Assembly: GCA_947502885.1 (NCBI GenBank)
Contig: CANNBP010000003.1
Coordinates: 310,001-374,000, forward strand
Source: an uncultured Aquimarina sp.
GTDB taxonomy: Bacteria; Bacteroidota; Bacteroidia; Flavobacteriales; Flavobacteriaceae
Length of the DNA: 64,000 nucleotides
Direction of reading: 5' to 3'
The notes beneath the pieces are model-generated. The model saw nothing but the letters and a program-made list of their open reading frames with translations. It made no database searches and was not told where the DNA came from. Both the position numbers and the translations under genes were made by a program. Positions within the stretch are counted from its first letter, which is position 1, and each line of letters starts with the position of its first letter. This document shows positions 18,663-28,184 of this stretch, in pieces.

Positions 18663-20507
18663 CTAATATTTTTTTTGAAATGGCATTCTTATTTCGATCT
18701 TAGTTCCAGTAGCAATCTTATTATCATAAAGATCATGTACTGTATACCCTACATCCTTATCATACTGCTCTTTAAGAATTTCTAATCGTTGTTTAATCGC
18801 CTTTAAAGCAAATGATTCGTGATTATCAGCCTTTTTTTGTTGTTTTGATTGTACTCTACCTATACCATTATCTGTGATAGTGCATATTAGATGATCATTA
18901 AAAATAAAATTGATTTCAAGTTTTTTCGCACCTATTTTAGGCAAAAGACCATGTAGTAAAGCATTTTCTATGAACGGCTGTACTATTAATGATGGAACAG
19001 ATAGCCCATCTGTATTAGTGTATTTAATACTATAATTAAAGTCGTTGCTAAATCTCAATTTCTCTAGCTGTAGATATACTTCAAGAAACTTTAGTTCCTT
19101 TTCTATATCAATAAAATCCTTTTTAGAATAGTCAAGAGTATTTCTAACCAGTTCTGCAAACAAAACAATATAATCATATGATGCATCTGTATTTTGCTGA
19201 AGAATAAGATCTTGTATAGAATTAAGAGAATTAAACATAAAATGTGGGTTCATTTGTGCTTTTAAAGATTTTAATTCTGAGTTTCTTGATTGCTTCTCTA
19301 GTTCTACTCTTTTTTGCGTTTCTTCTAATTCTAATAAAAGGAATGCCGCTTTTCTTTTCATTTTAGTTCTTTCAAAATAGAATAAAGAAAGTAAGAATAG
19401 GAAGCCCAAACCAATAACCGCAATCACAAAATATTGTGTGTTCTGTTTTTTTTGATTATTGGCAATAATTGCCTTTTGCTCTGCCAGTTCTTTGTCTTTT
19501 TTTATTTTCTCTGTTTCATACTTAACCTGCATTTCTTCAATAATTACCTGATTTTCTTGAGAAAAAAGACTATCCTTGATCTTATAATGTTTCTCTAAAA
19601 ACATACCTGAGTTTAAGAAATCTTTGTTTTGCTTATAGAAATTACTCTGGTTTAGAAATGCAGCTTGCAACGATTTTAAATTGTTTTGTTCTTTATATAT
19701 ATGTATAGCTCTATTAGTAAGGGATATCGCTTTATTTACATCCCCTAAATTGGCATAAGGCTTTGCTAGTTCTAAATTAGTATGTGCTACGTTAGCCTGT
19801 TGTTTGTTTGTTTCGTAAAATTTTAATGCAGGTTGTAAATAATTAATAGCCTCGTTAAAATTACCTTTTCTATTAGCTAATATTCCTAAGGACGAATTTG
19901 CTATATAAATTCCTGATTTAAAATTAGTGTGCTTAGCAATTTTTCTAGCTTCTTTATAATGAAATTCAGCTTCTTTAAAATCTCCTATTTCACCATAAGC
20001 ATTGGCCAAATAAAAATGTATTCCGGCTTTTCGAGGACTTAGTGATTCATTTTTCAAAAGGTCTAGATTTTCTAATTGAATCTCTATCGCCCTTTTTGAT
20101 TTTTTTAAATGAATATAAATTCTTGCAATACAATTATTTGTTAACAACAACCCAGATATATCATCTATATGGTCTTGAATTTTTTTTGCTTTCAAGGCAT
20201 AGATAAGAGCTTTATCATAATTCCCTGATTGCGTATAAAAAATACTGTAATTGGTAAAAGAATTCCCCAACCCTTGTACATAATTTATCTCTTTACTAAT
20301 TTCTATTGCTTCTTGAAGCAACACCTCACTTTTTGAAATATCCCTAAGTGTATAATATTTGGTTAATTGATTTAAGAGATGAACTCTTGTGGAGTCTCGT
20401 TTTGTATATGTGTCAACTAACTTCCTTATACTATCTAATTCCTTTTCTTGCGAGTTAGCTACTTGAAGAATAAATAGTATCGATATTAAAATGGTTATAA
20501 CTTTCAT
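18663..20507 (-). CDS. TPR-containing LytS-type sensor histidine kinase
   Basis: 614 aa: signal peptide (1-19), periplasmic TPR array (about 25-310) with repeats such as YGEIGDFKEAEFHYKEA, a coiled coil, one membrane helix at about 359-378, a second coiled coil, then His_kinase with His 422 in QMNPHFMFNSL and a DNGIG ATP-binding loop. The kinase half is very like that of the six-helix kinase at 12592, down to runs such as LSVPSLIVQPFIENAL. No response regulator is next to it; the LytTR regulator at 13888 is the nearest. Confidence 0.87.
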   Translation of the reverse strand: MKVITILISILFILQVANSQEKELDSIRKLVDTYTKRDSTRVHLLNQLTKYYTLRDISKSEVLLQEAIEISKEINYVQGLGNSFTNYSIFYTQSGNYDKALIYALKAKKIQDHIDDISGLLLTNNCIARIYIHLKKSKRAIEIQLENLDLLKNESLSPRKAGIHFYLANAYGEIGDFKEAEFHYKEARKIAKHTNFKSGIYIANSSLGILANRKGNFNEAINYLQPALKFYETNKQQANVAHTNLELAKPYANLGDVNKAISLTNRAIHIYKEQNNLKSLQAAFLNQSNFYKQNKDFLNSGMFLEKHYKIKDSLFSQENQVIIEEMQVKYETEKIKKDKELAEQKAIIANNQKKQNTQYFVIAVIGLGFLFLLSLFYFERTKMKRKAAFLLLELEETQKRVELEKQSRNSELKSLKAQMNPHFMFNSLNSIQDLILQQNTDASYDYIVLFAELVRNTLDYSKKDFIDIEKELKFLEVYLQLEKLRFSNDFNYSIKYTNTDGLSVPSLIVQPFIENALLHGLLPKIGAKKLEINFIFNDHLICTITDNGIGRVQSKQQKKADNHESFALKAIKQRLEILKEQYDKDVGYTVHDLYDNKIATGTKIEIRMPFQKKY

Positions 20508-20578
20508 ATAAAACTGAGATACGTCAACACTTTTTGTGAATTGTACATTTTAAGCAAAGTATATTACTCTGATATATT

Positions 20579-20624
20579 TAAAGATACGGTAATCATGACA
20601 GAAATGTCTATTACCGTACCTTTA
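20579..20624. other. Strong hairpin with GAAA loop on the plus-strand reading
   Basis: Arms 20579-20593 and 20610-20624 pair except at one position; an inner GACA/TGTC stem (20597-20600 with 20605-20608) closes a GAAA tetraloop on the plus-strand reading. It lies between two minus-strand genes and has no T-run. A smaller nested stem AACAGG/CCTGTT at 20645-20666 follows nearer the stop at 20685. They may terminate the cadherin gene or mark an RNA element. Confidence 0.5.
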
Positions 20625-20684
20625 AGGCTGATAAACCAACTTTAAACAGGAAAGCCTAAACCTGTTCTTATCAATTTTTGTTAA

Positions 20685-21671
20685 TTATTTTGCTATTACC
20701 TCAATTACATCAGTAACCTGTATATCTATAGTATCAAAGACTGTATTCGTTCCATCGGTAACTCTAATCCCAACACTATGACTAGTAGTTGTTTCATAAT
20801 CCAGATTCTTTCCCGTCGCAAGACTTAGTTTTCCGTCATTGGTAATTTCAAAAAGACCGCTTGGGTTTGTTGATAAACCAAAACTTGGTGTATCATCTTC
20901 TGGATCTGTAATTCGTGCCGTAAATATTATAGTAGTGTCATCAATATCTTCGGCTACCATAACCCCTGGTTGTTCATCAAATACAGGTGCTTCATTTACA
21001 TTGGTTACTTCTACTATAATATCGGCTGTAGCTGTTAAATTACCATCAGATACTTCTATGGTAAGTGTGTAGCTTGTTTGTGTTTCATAATCCAGAGCGC
21101 TACCAGAGGTCAGTTTTAATACTCCCGAATTAGAAATTTCGAAAAGAGAAGTGTTTTCTGGTACGGTACTAGTGATACTGTAAGTAAGTGAATCATTATC
21201 TGCATCTGTAGCCATAACAGTACCTACTTCTTCTGTACTCTCAATATCTTCTGCAACTATAAAAGTTTCCGCAGTAATTACAGGTGTGGCATTTTCATCT
21301 GTAACATTAATTGTAATTTGTGCCGAAGCCGTAAGTTTACTATCGGTTACTTCGACTGTTATCGTGTGTGATTTTTTTGTCTCAAAGTCAAGTGTTTTTC
21401 CTGTTACCAAACTAAGATCACCATCTTTTGTAATTTCAAATAAACCATCACTATTCGCACTAATACTATAGCTTATTTCATCTCCGTTAACATCGGTTGC
21501 TTTAACTGTTCCTATACTATCTGTATCATTGATATTTTCGGAAGCACTAAAAGATTGCGCACTAATTACTGGCTCAATATTTACTACATCATTATCATCA
21601 TTTTTACAAGAAAATGTAGAAAGTACAAGACATAATAATACTGTAATTTTTAAATTATAATTTCTCATCAT
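20685..21671 (-). CDS. Lipoprotein with three cadherin-like repeats
   Basis: 328 aa. The signal sequence ends in a lipobox STFSC (Cys 22), followed by a DDND spacer. Three cadherin-like units of about 95 residues start near 33, 130 and 227, each with SA-E/VAEDI, VTATD/VMATD, LFEI...G.L.L..G..LDYET and a closing I.V.VTD motif, as in calcium-binding cadherin domains. It is probably anchored in the outer membrane and could serve adhesion. There is no enzyme domain. Confidence 0.85.
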   Translation of the reverse strand: MMRNYNLKITVLLCLVLSTFSCKNDDNDVVNIEPVISAQSFSASENINDTDSIGTVKATDVNGDEISYSISANSDGLFEITKDGDLSLVTGKTLDFETKKSHTITVEVTDSKLTASAQITINVTDENATPVITAETFIVAEDIESTEEVGTVMATDADNDSLTYSITSTVPENTSLFEISNSGVLKLTSGSALDYETQTSYTLTIEVSDGNLTATADIIVEVTNVNEAPVFDEQPGVMVAEDIDDTTIIFTARITDPEDDTPSFGLSTNPSGLFEITNDGKLSLATGKNLDYETTTSHSVGIRVTDGTNTVFDTIDIQVTDVIEVIAK

Positions 21672-21891
21672 TTTAAGGGGTATTGATTTTTTATTTTACT
21701 TATTTACAAGAAGGAGTACAGAACTTTAAAAAGGTTACCCTATAAAATTATTTTTTTTCTAAAAAACTGACATATCACATATTATACATAGAAAAAAGAA
21801 TCATTTCTTCTTTCTTATTGTTGTTTATCATTAAACCTAGGTGCTTTTGTGAGAAAAAAATAATAACTTACTTTTGACCAAAAAAAATACG

Positions 21892-22518
21892 ATGACTGTT
21901 TTCACCACTCTGGACATTTTAGGGACTATTGCATTTGTAATATCGGGTTCGTTAAGTGCAATGAATCGGAAATTAGATCTGTTTGGTATTTTTATTATTG
22001 CCTTTGTAACTTCTATAGGTGGCGGAACAATAAGAGATATTTTAATAGGTAACACACCTGTTTCTTGGATGCAAAACACCACGACAATGTACTTAATTAG
22101 TGGGGTTACCGTATTTTCTATTGTTTTTAGAAACAAGTTAGATTATCTTAAAGGTTCACTTTTTTTATTTGATACTATTGGCTTGGGGGTTTTTACAATA
22201 ATAGGTGTCGAATCAGGTATTAATGCTGGTTTAGAACCTATTGTTTGTGTGGCTTTGGGTGCAACTACCGGGTGTTTTGGAGGTGTTATTCGTGATATTT
22301 TATGTAATGAAATTCCTGTGATTTTTAGAAAAGAGATTTATGCTACAATTTCTATAGCGGGAGGAATATGCTTTATGATTTTATATACTTTTAATATCGA
22401 TCAAACCATTAACAATATATCAACAGCTTCGTTTATTATAATAGTTAGATTACTTGTTGTAAAATATAAAGTATCATTACCTCTTTTTACGCTCAAGTAT
22501 CACGACTCTCAAGAGTAA
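21892..22518 (+). CDS. TRIC-family (UPF0126/YicG-like) cation channel protein
   Basis: 208 aa from the ATG at 21892; a TTG at 21874 is also in frame but adds an atypical N-terminus. Two homologous halves are visible, each with the family motif: GGGTIRDIL around 44-52 and GGVIRDIL around 130-137, inside about seven membrane helices. This is the signature of bacterial TRIC-type trimeric channels, thought to conduct monovalent cations. It is transcribed divergently from the cadherin lipoprotein. Confidence 0.88.
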   Translation: MTVFTTLDILGTIAFVISGSLSAMNRKLDLFGIFIIAFVTSIGGGTIRDILIGNTPVSWMQNTTTMYLISGVTVFSIVFRNKLDYLKGSLFLFDTIGLGVFTIIGVESGINAGLEPIVCVALGATTGCFGGVIRDILCNEIPVIFRKEIYATISIAGGICFMILYTFNIDQTINNISTASFIIIVRLLVVKYKVSLPLFTLKYHDSQE

Positions 22519-22659
22519 TAATTGATTGTCATAAGTATATGTATTAAAGTTACTTTTACTATCTCTAATAATGATAGTTAGCTATATTTTATAAAAAAAT
22601 TAATATTAGATTTTACTTATAATATTTATATTTCAATTTTGATCATTTAACTATCAAAT

Positions 22660-23598
22660 ATGAAAATATACGTTGTAGCTCTAATAATTTTTACTAACCT
22701 AAGTCTCCTTACTGGTCAGGAGAAAGAAAAAGTTCAATCTGTTTTACCCGAAATTATAGCTCAATTTCCCACAGCAAGAGACTTTACCATATCCCCTGCA
22801 TTGGATGAAGTATATTTTACAGCACAAGGATACTCTGGCGAGCTTTCGACCATTATAAAAGTTACAAAAAAGAATAGTACGTGGTCACCTCCTGCTGTTG
22901 CTCCTTTCTCTGGTAAATTTAGAGATTTAGAAGCTATGTTTTCTCCCGATGGTTTAAAGTTATTCTTTGTTTCTAATAGACCTTTGACTAATGCAAAAAC
23001 AGGTACAAAAGATTATGACATTTGGTACATTGAGCGAGCTAGTACAACAACAACAACATGGTCAGCTCCTAAAAATATGGGGAGTCCAATTAATACCGAA
23101 GGAGATGAGTTTTATCCCTCAATCGCTTCTAACGGAAACTTATATTTTACCAGTACCGCTGCAACTTCTAAAGGAAAGGATGATATTTTTGTAAGTGTTT
23201 GGAAAAATAATAAATACTCAACTCCAACATCTTTAAGTAAAGCCATCAATTCTGAAGGGTATGAATACAACTCTTTTATTGCTCCTGATGAATCTTTTTT
23301 AATCTTTGGTGGTTACCAACGTAAAGATGGTCTAGGTAGTGGTGATCTGTATATTTCATATAAAAATGCTGAAGGTGTTTGGGCAGAAGCCAAAAATCTA
23401 AGTGAAGTGGTGAATTCTAATAAAATGGACTACTGCCCCTTTTATCATCTTAAAACACAAACCTTGTACTTTACAAGTAAAAGAAGTACGATTCAAGACA
23501 GCACTTTATCTACTCAAGATTTAAAGAAACTCTTAAAAATGATGACTTCGTATCAAAATGGTTTAAGCCGAATATATAGTACCTCTATTAAACTATAA
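22660..23598 (+). CDS. Secreted PD40/TolB-type beta-propeller protein
   Basis: 312 aa with a signal peptide (cleavage near LTGQ). Repeated PD40 units are visible: SPDGLKLFFVSNR, SIASNGNLYFTS, APDESFLIFGG and FYHLKTQTLYFTSKR, with KDDIFVS and SGDLYIS strands between them, so it should fold as a beta-propeller in the periplasm. Such proteins often bind peptides or serve as scaffolds, and no catalytic domain is attached. It is followed by the small Cys-motif gene about 90 bp later. Confidence 0.75.
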   Translation: MKIYVVALIIFTNLSLLTGQEKEKVQSVLPEIIAQFPTARDFTISPALDEVYFTAQGYSGELSTIIKVTKKNSTWSPPAVAPFSGKFRDLEAMFSPDGLKLFFVSNRPLTNAKTGTKDYDIWYIERASTTTTTWSAPKNMGSPINTEGDEFYPSIASNGNLYFTSTAATSKGKDDIFVSVWKNNKYSTPTSLSKAINSEGYEYNSFIAPDESFLIFGGYQRKDGLGSGDLYISYKNAEGVWAEAKNLSEVVNSNKMDYCPFYHLKTQTLYFTSKRSTIQDSTLSTQDLKKLLKMMTSYQNGLSRIYSTSIKL

Positions 23599-23689
23599 TC
23601 TATTCTATGAATATCTTATTTTAATCTCTTTTTTTGGGCAAAAAACTGATTCAAATTTATATTTTTGCACGAAATTTTTATTTACCACA

Positions 23690-24076
23690 ATGAGAATATT
23701 ATTCTCGATATTATTATTCGCATCTTTTGCTATTCGACCGGCTATGGAAATTAGCACGGTTTTATACTATCAGTTTAATATTGATACTATAGTAGAAAAG
23801 TATTGTGTAAATAAAGAAAGACCCAGACTACAATGTAATGGTAAATGTTATTTGATGAATCAAATGAAAACCAGTAAACAATCTTCTCCAGAAAATGGAG
23901 AAAGAATTGTGATCTCAGAGTCTTTTATCCCTTTATTCTTTCAATCTAGTACATTACAAATAATACATACAGATCTGGTAGTTATAGAAAACTCAAACAA
24001 TTGGACTATAAAACATATGTATTCTAGTGCAATTTCTAAAGATATTGATCACCCACCTCAAGACCAACTGGTTTAA
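23690..24076 (+). CDS. Small membrane-anchored protein with conserved-looking Cys motif
   Basis: 128 aa with a hydrophobic N-terminus (1-18). Cys 39, 49 and 53 lie in a C(V)NKERP...QCNGKCYL motif. In my memory, similar short proteins precede metal-linked TonB receptors in Bacteroidetes, often with copper or iron themes; that is family recollection, not proof. It lies 298 bp upstream of a TonB receptor and PepSY gene. The function is inferred only as envelope metal handling. Confidence 0.6.
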   Translation: MRILFSILLFASFAIRPAMEISTVLYYQFNIDTIVEKYCVNKERPRLQCNGKCYLMNQMKTSKQSSPENGERIVISESFIPLFFQSSTLQIIHTDLVVIENSNNWTIKHMYSSAISKDIDHPPQDQLV

Positions 24077-24374
24077 ATATTTAGTCTTTTATAGCTTTAT
24101 TTATTGGCTGTCACTACATGTATTCGTTTACTTTTTAAAGGTAAATGTGGTACACTTTATATTAATGTAGACTTTTTACAAGAGTCACACTTTAATACCA
24201 TAGTATAAATTATTGTGGAGAAGACTAATTTATTCTAAATAAAAAGATTAGAATATACAATCAAACAAACATTCTTAAGTTATATAACGAAACTAACTTA
24301 TAAACTCAACTCAATACTTTCTTTTATGCCAGTTAATGTATATAAGATTTGTATTACACAACACATTTAACAAA

Positions 24375-26711
24375 ATGAAAAGCACATTTGTATTGACTGT
24401 ACTCCTATTTCTTGGAGTATACAGCCATGCCCAACAAACATTCAATGGAAAAATTGTAGATATTAATAATTCCCCTTTACAAGGAGCTTCTATTACAGAA
24501 GTTAATGTATCAAATACCAATACCGTAAGTGATATAAACGGTGATTTTAGCATTATACTTACAGATACAAACAAAGTAGAAATTCGGTTCTTAGGGTATG
24601 CCAGTAAAATAGTAAACTTAAAAGATACATTTAATACTATCGTACTTTCTCAAGAAAACGAAACTTTAGAAGAAGTTTTGGTTACTTCAGCAAGTAGAGA
24701 GGTTCAAAAAAGATCCGAAGTACCAGGTTCAATTTCCATAATTAACGCACAGGCTATAGCTACTACTAAAGCATTCGGTATTGATCAACTTGTTAATCAA
24801 GTACCAGGTGTATATATGTCGACTTCTAGAGCTGCTAGTAATGAACAACATTTTATGGCTGTTCGGTCTCCTATCTCAACAAAAGCATTGTTTTTATATC
24901 TTGAAGATGGGCTACAGATCAGACCTACATCAGTTTTTAATCATAATGCATTACTAGAAATGAATGACTTGTCATTTGGTCGTGTAGAAGTATTAAAAGG
25001 TCCTGCATCAAGTATCTATGGTAGTGAAGCCATTGGAGGAAGTTTTAACTTTATTACAAAGAAACCAACCAGAGAACTTAGTGGTAGTCTTGGTTTTCAA
25101 ATCAATGACATTGGATTAAGCCAATATGAAGTCGAAGTTTCTAATCAAACCGCTGATAATTTTGGTTTTTATATTGCCGGAAAGCATACAAAACGAGAAG
25201 ATGGACCCATAGAGCATAGCGATTATGACAAAACGGCCATTACCTTTAAAACTGTTTATGATATCACATCTACAGCAAAATGGACAACAGTTTTTGATGT
25301 AGTAGACTATAGATCAGACATGAGTGGTTCTTTAAGCGAAAGTGATTATAATGGTGGTAATTATGAAAGCGATCAAACTTTTACAGAACGAAAAGCAATT
25401 GCTTTTAGAGTACGAACTACCCTTGATAAATCTTGGAATTCAAATAACAAAACCTCTTTTAATTTTGTAATTAGAAATAACAGAATGGATCAAAATCCAT
25501 CTTATAGAGTAAGACAGTTTAGAGATCAAGGACAACTAACAGGCTTTGGTTCTGGAGAACTTAACTCTAATAAATTTCAAAGTTATGTTGGGTTAATTCA
25601 ACATAAATTGAATTTTGATTATGCCAACTCTTCATTGATTGCCGGAGTAACCACTGATTATTCACCTCAACAATATGTTGCAGAGACTACTAGCGTAATT
25701 GTTGATACCGAAACAGGAAGAAACATAGATTTCAGTGTTAATTCTGGAAACTATATCTTAAATTATAAAGCAAATATTTTCAACTATGCAGGTTTTCTAC
25801 AGTATGAAATATCACCAATCGATCCTTTAAAAATTACTGCAGCATTACGCTATGATGGTTTTGAGTATGATTATGATAATCAACAAGATGGTGTTGCTGG
25901 CGTTGATGATTCTGTAGATAATTTTAATAATTTGACTCCAAAAATAGGAGCTAATTATAATTTTACTAACCGTACAGGAATATACACCAATTATTCTCAA
26001 GGTTTTACACCTCCTCAAGTTTCTACATTATATCGTAACCGAGATGCGTTAAAAGATATCAAACCTAGTAGATATCATAACTATGAAGTTGGAGGATATT
26101 TTACAATTCCTTCAAAATTAAAATTAGATGCCGCAGTTTATCTTCTTGAAGGTAAAAATACATTGATCACTTTACGTAATGATAATGACGAGTTCTTTAA
26201 TACCAATGCCGGTATGACTCGCTCGTATGGTATCGAATATGGGATTACTTATTTTCCATTAGAAGGATTATCTATAACTCATAATGGTAGTTATGCCAAG
26301 CACAGATATATCGAGTTTTTTGATAAAGGAGTAGATTACTCTGATACAGATAGAAATACTGCCCCTAACCTGTTAGGTACATCGATGGCAACATACAAAA
26401 AGGATCTAAACAAAGATTTTGGTTTTAGTGTTACTGCAGAGCATGAATTAGTAGGTAAGTACAATACTAGTTTCGAAGGACAAGTAGAAAATGAAGATGG
26501 TTCTACAAGTACATCTACCTATGATGGACATTCTGTTTTTAATTTCAGAGCGACCATTAATTATAAAAACATTGAAATATGGGGACATGCACTTAATATT
26601 TTTGATGAACTATATTCTGCAAGAGCATCATTTAACCAATTTAGAGGAGAAAACAGTTATACTATTGGTAACCCTAGAGCTTTTCATCTCGGAGTACGTT
26701 TTAACTTTTAA
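24375..26711 (+). CDS. TonB-dependent outer-membrane receptor (probable metal/siderophore)
   Basis: 778 aa from the ATG at 24375, which directly begins a signal peptide (cut near SHAQ); an ATG 39 bp earlier (24336) adds 13 residues without need. A CarboxypepD_reg-like domain (about 22-100) is followed by the TonB-box-like region EEVLVTSASR, a plug with LKGPASSIYGSEAIGG, and a 22-strand barrel ending in an aromatic Phe (GVRFNF). The following PepSY gene suggests iron-chelate or other metal uptake rather than glycan import, and there is no SusD partner. The 298-bp gap upstream (24077-24374) shows no clear operator. Confidence 0.88.
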   Translation: MKSTFVLTVLLFLGVYSHAQQTFNGKIVDINNSPLQGASITEVNVSNTNTVSDINGDFSIILTDTNKVEIRFLGYASKIVNLKDTFNTIVLSQENETLEEVLVTSASREVQKRSEVPGSISIINAQAIATTKAFGIDQLVNQVPGVYMSTSRAASNEQHFMAVRSPISTKALFLYLEDGLQIRPTSVFNHNALLEMNDLSFGRVEVLKGPASSIYGSEAIGGSFNFITKKPTRELSGSLGFQINDIGLSQYEVEVSNQTADNFGFYIAGKHTKREDGPIEHSDYDKTAITFKTVYDITSTAKWTTVFDVVDYRSDMSGSLSESDYNGGNYESDQTFTERKAIAFRVRTTLDKSWNSNNKTSFNFVIRNNRMDQNPSYRVRQFRDQGQLTGFGSGELNSNKFQSYVGLIQHKLNFDYANSSLIAGVTTDYSPQQYVAETTSVIVDTETGRNIDFSVNSGNYILNYKANIFNYAGFLQYEISPIDPLKITAALRYDGFEYDYDNQQDGVAGVDDSVDNFNNLTPKIGANYNFTNRTGIYTNYSQGFTPPQVSTLYRNRDALKDIKPSRYHNYEVGGYFTIPSKLKLDAAVYLLEGKNTLITLRNDNDEFFNTNAGMTRSYGIEYGITYFPLEGLSITHNGSYAKHRYIEFFDKGVDYSDTDRNTAPNLLGTSMATYKKDLNKDFGFSVTAEHELVGKYNTSFEGQVENEDGSTSTSTYDGHSVFNFRATINYKNIEIWGHALNIFDELYSARASFNQFRGENSYTIGNPRAFHLGVRFNF

Positions 26712-26719
26712 AAACATAG

Positions 26720-26750
26720 TACCCATCGGTTGGATTTAAACCGATGGGTA
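26720..26750. other. Perfect 12-bp intergenic hairpin in receptor-PepSY operon
   Basis: Arms 26720-26731 and 26739-26750 pair perfectly around a 7-nt loop. No T-run follows, so it may stabilise or partially attenuate the transcript between the receptor and PepSY gene, which are only 55 bp apart. Confidence 0.6.
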
Positions 26751-26766
26751 TAAAAACTTCTTACAT

Positions 26767-28008
26767 ATGAAAAAAAATAAAACTCTTAATCAGTGGTTGT
26801 GGAAATGGCATTTTATTGCAGGACTTATTTCTCTTCCATTTATAATAATTTTATCTATTACTGGTGGAATATATTTGTTTAAAGCTGATTACGAAACACC
26901 TCGCCAACAGCACATTAAAGAAGCCATCCAAAATGGAAATACAATCTCGTTAGAAGAACAACGCAAAGTAGCTAATGCCAACGCATCAAAAAAACCTAAT
27001 GCTATGGTATTACCAACTAAATCTAATCAGGCAACAGAGTTTACTTCTGGTCGTTTTAGTCACAAAAAAAGCATCTACATAAACCCATACTCAGGAGAAG
27101 TTACTGGAAAAATTAATCCAAAAGATACCGATATGTTTATTATACGTAAACTACACGGTGAGCTGTTACTTAGCAAATTTGGAACTAAGATCGTCGAGTT
27201 GATAGCAAGCTGGATGATTGTTTTAATTCTTACTGGATTATATGTATGGTGGCCTGTTAATAAATGGAATATTAAAGGATATTTTATCCCAAGAACAAAA
27301 GAAGGAAAAAGAACTTTTTTTAGGGATTTACATTCGATCAGTGGTTTTTGGTTTTCTGGATTACTACTACTAATATTAGCTGGTGGATTACCATGGACCG
27401 ATGTTTTTGGATCAAACTTTAAGCAATTACAAAAAATAACAAATACTGGGTTTCCAGCTTCATGGAGTGGGCATCATTTAAAATCACAACCAACAGGAGA
27501 AATGCTAACACTTGACGCCATTGCATCTAAAGCTAAAGAATATGATTTACCAGGTGTCGTAACAATTAATTTTCCTAAAGGACCTAAAGGAGTTTATAGC
27601 ATATCAAATCAAAACCCATCGAACTTAGGTTCTCAAAGAAAAATTCATATTGACCCCTATTCGGGTAATAAAATTTTATCTAATGAATGGAGTGATGTCG
27701 GAATTTTAATGAGAGGACGAATGTGGGTCATGTCATTTCATCAAGGAGAGTTTGGACCTTGGAACTGGTGGTTAATGTTTGCAATAGCAATTGGTTTAAC
27801 TGTAATGAGTATTTCTGCTTTAATTTCTTATATCATGAGAAAACGTAAAGGAACATGGGGAACTCCAAAAGTTCCTATTAACTTTAAAATAGGATACGGC
27901 ATCATGATTGCTATTAGTATTCTTGGATTGGTATTTCCATTATTTGGAATAAGTCTCTTATTTATTATTGCTTTTGAAATATTAAGTAAAAAAACTAAAA
28001 CTTCGTAA
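26767..28008 (+). CDS. PepSY-associated transmembrane protein (probable periplasmic metal reductase)
   Basis: 413 aa with membrane helices near 17-37, 140-162, 190-212, 337-358 and 375-405. The first helix sits in the characteristic WLWKWHFIAGLISLPFI segment; PepSY-type stretches with INPYSGEV and IDPYSGNKI lie in the soluble loops, and several intramembrane His (for example in HSISGFW and FHQGEFGPW) could bind heme. This family is commonly next to siderophore or other TonB receptors and is thought to reduce the imported metal chelate. The upstream gene fits that model. Confidence 0.82.
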   Translation: MKKNKTLNQWLWKWHFIAGLISLPFIIILSITGGIYLFKADYETPRQQHIKEAIQNGNTISLEEQRKVANANASKKPNAMVLPTKSNQATEFTSGRFSHKKSIYINPYSGEVTGKINPKDTDMFIIRKLHGELLLSKFGTKIVELIASWMIVLILTGLYVWWPVNKWNIKGYFIPRTKEGKRTFFRDLHSISGFWFSGLLLLILAGGLPWTDVFGSNFKQLQKITNTGFPASWSGHHLKSQPTGEMLTLDAIASKAKEYDLPGVVTINFPKGPKGVYSISNQNPSNLGSQRKIHIDPYSGNKILSNEWSDVGILMRGRMWVMSFHQGEFGPWNWWLMFAIAIGLTVMSISALISYIMRKRKGTWGTPKVPINFKIGYGIMIAISILGLVFPLFGISLLFIIAFEILSKKTKTS

Positions 28009-28018
28009 AACAACATAT

Positions 28019-28147
28019 ATGTTAATCTATATCATGATTGCGATCATTTCATTTTTCTTCTTTTATATTATTAGGGAACAGTATAAAATGAATAAAGTTG
28101 GTATGCAATACAAAACATCTAACCCCACGAATAAACGTAAAAAATAA
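28019..28147 (+). CDS. 42-aa small membrane peptide in the PepSY operon
   Basis: A short frame starting at ATG 28019, ten bases after the PepSY stop. The product has a hydrophobic helix over the first 18 residues (MLIYIMIAIISFFFFYII) and a basic cytoplasmic-type tail (REQYKMNK...KRKK). The position and topology suggest a real single-pass accessory peptide of the uptake operon. No homologue is known to me. Confidence 0.55.
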   Translation: MLIYIMIAIISFFFFYIIREQYKMNKVGMQYKTSNPTNKRKK

Positions 28148-28184
28148 TATCTTTGAATTACGTAAATTATAAATTAAACCGATT

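Noticed and set aside
24077..24374. Candidate Fur- or other metal-regulator box before the TonB receptor
   Set aside because: No 19-bp dyad matching a known box could be recognised by eye in this AT-rich sequence.
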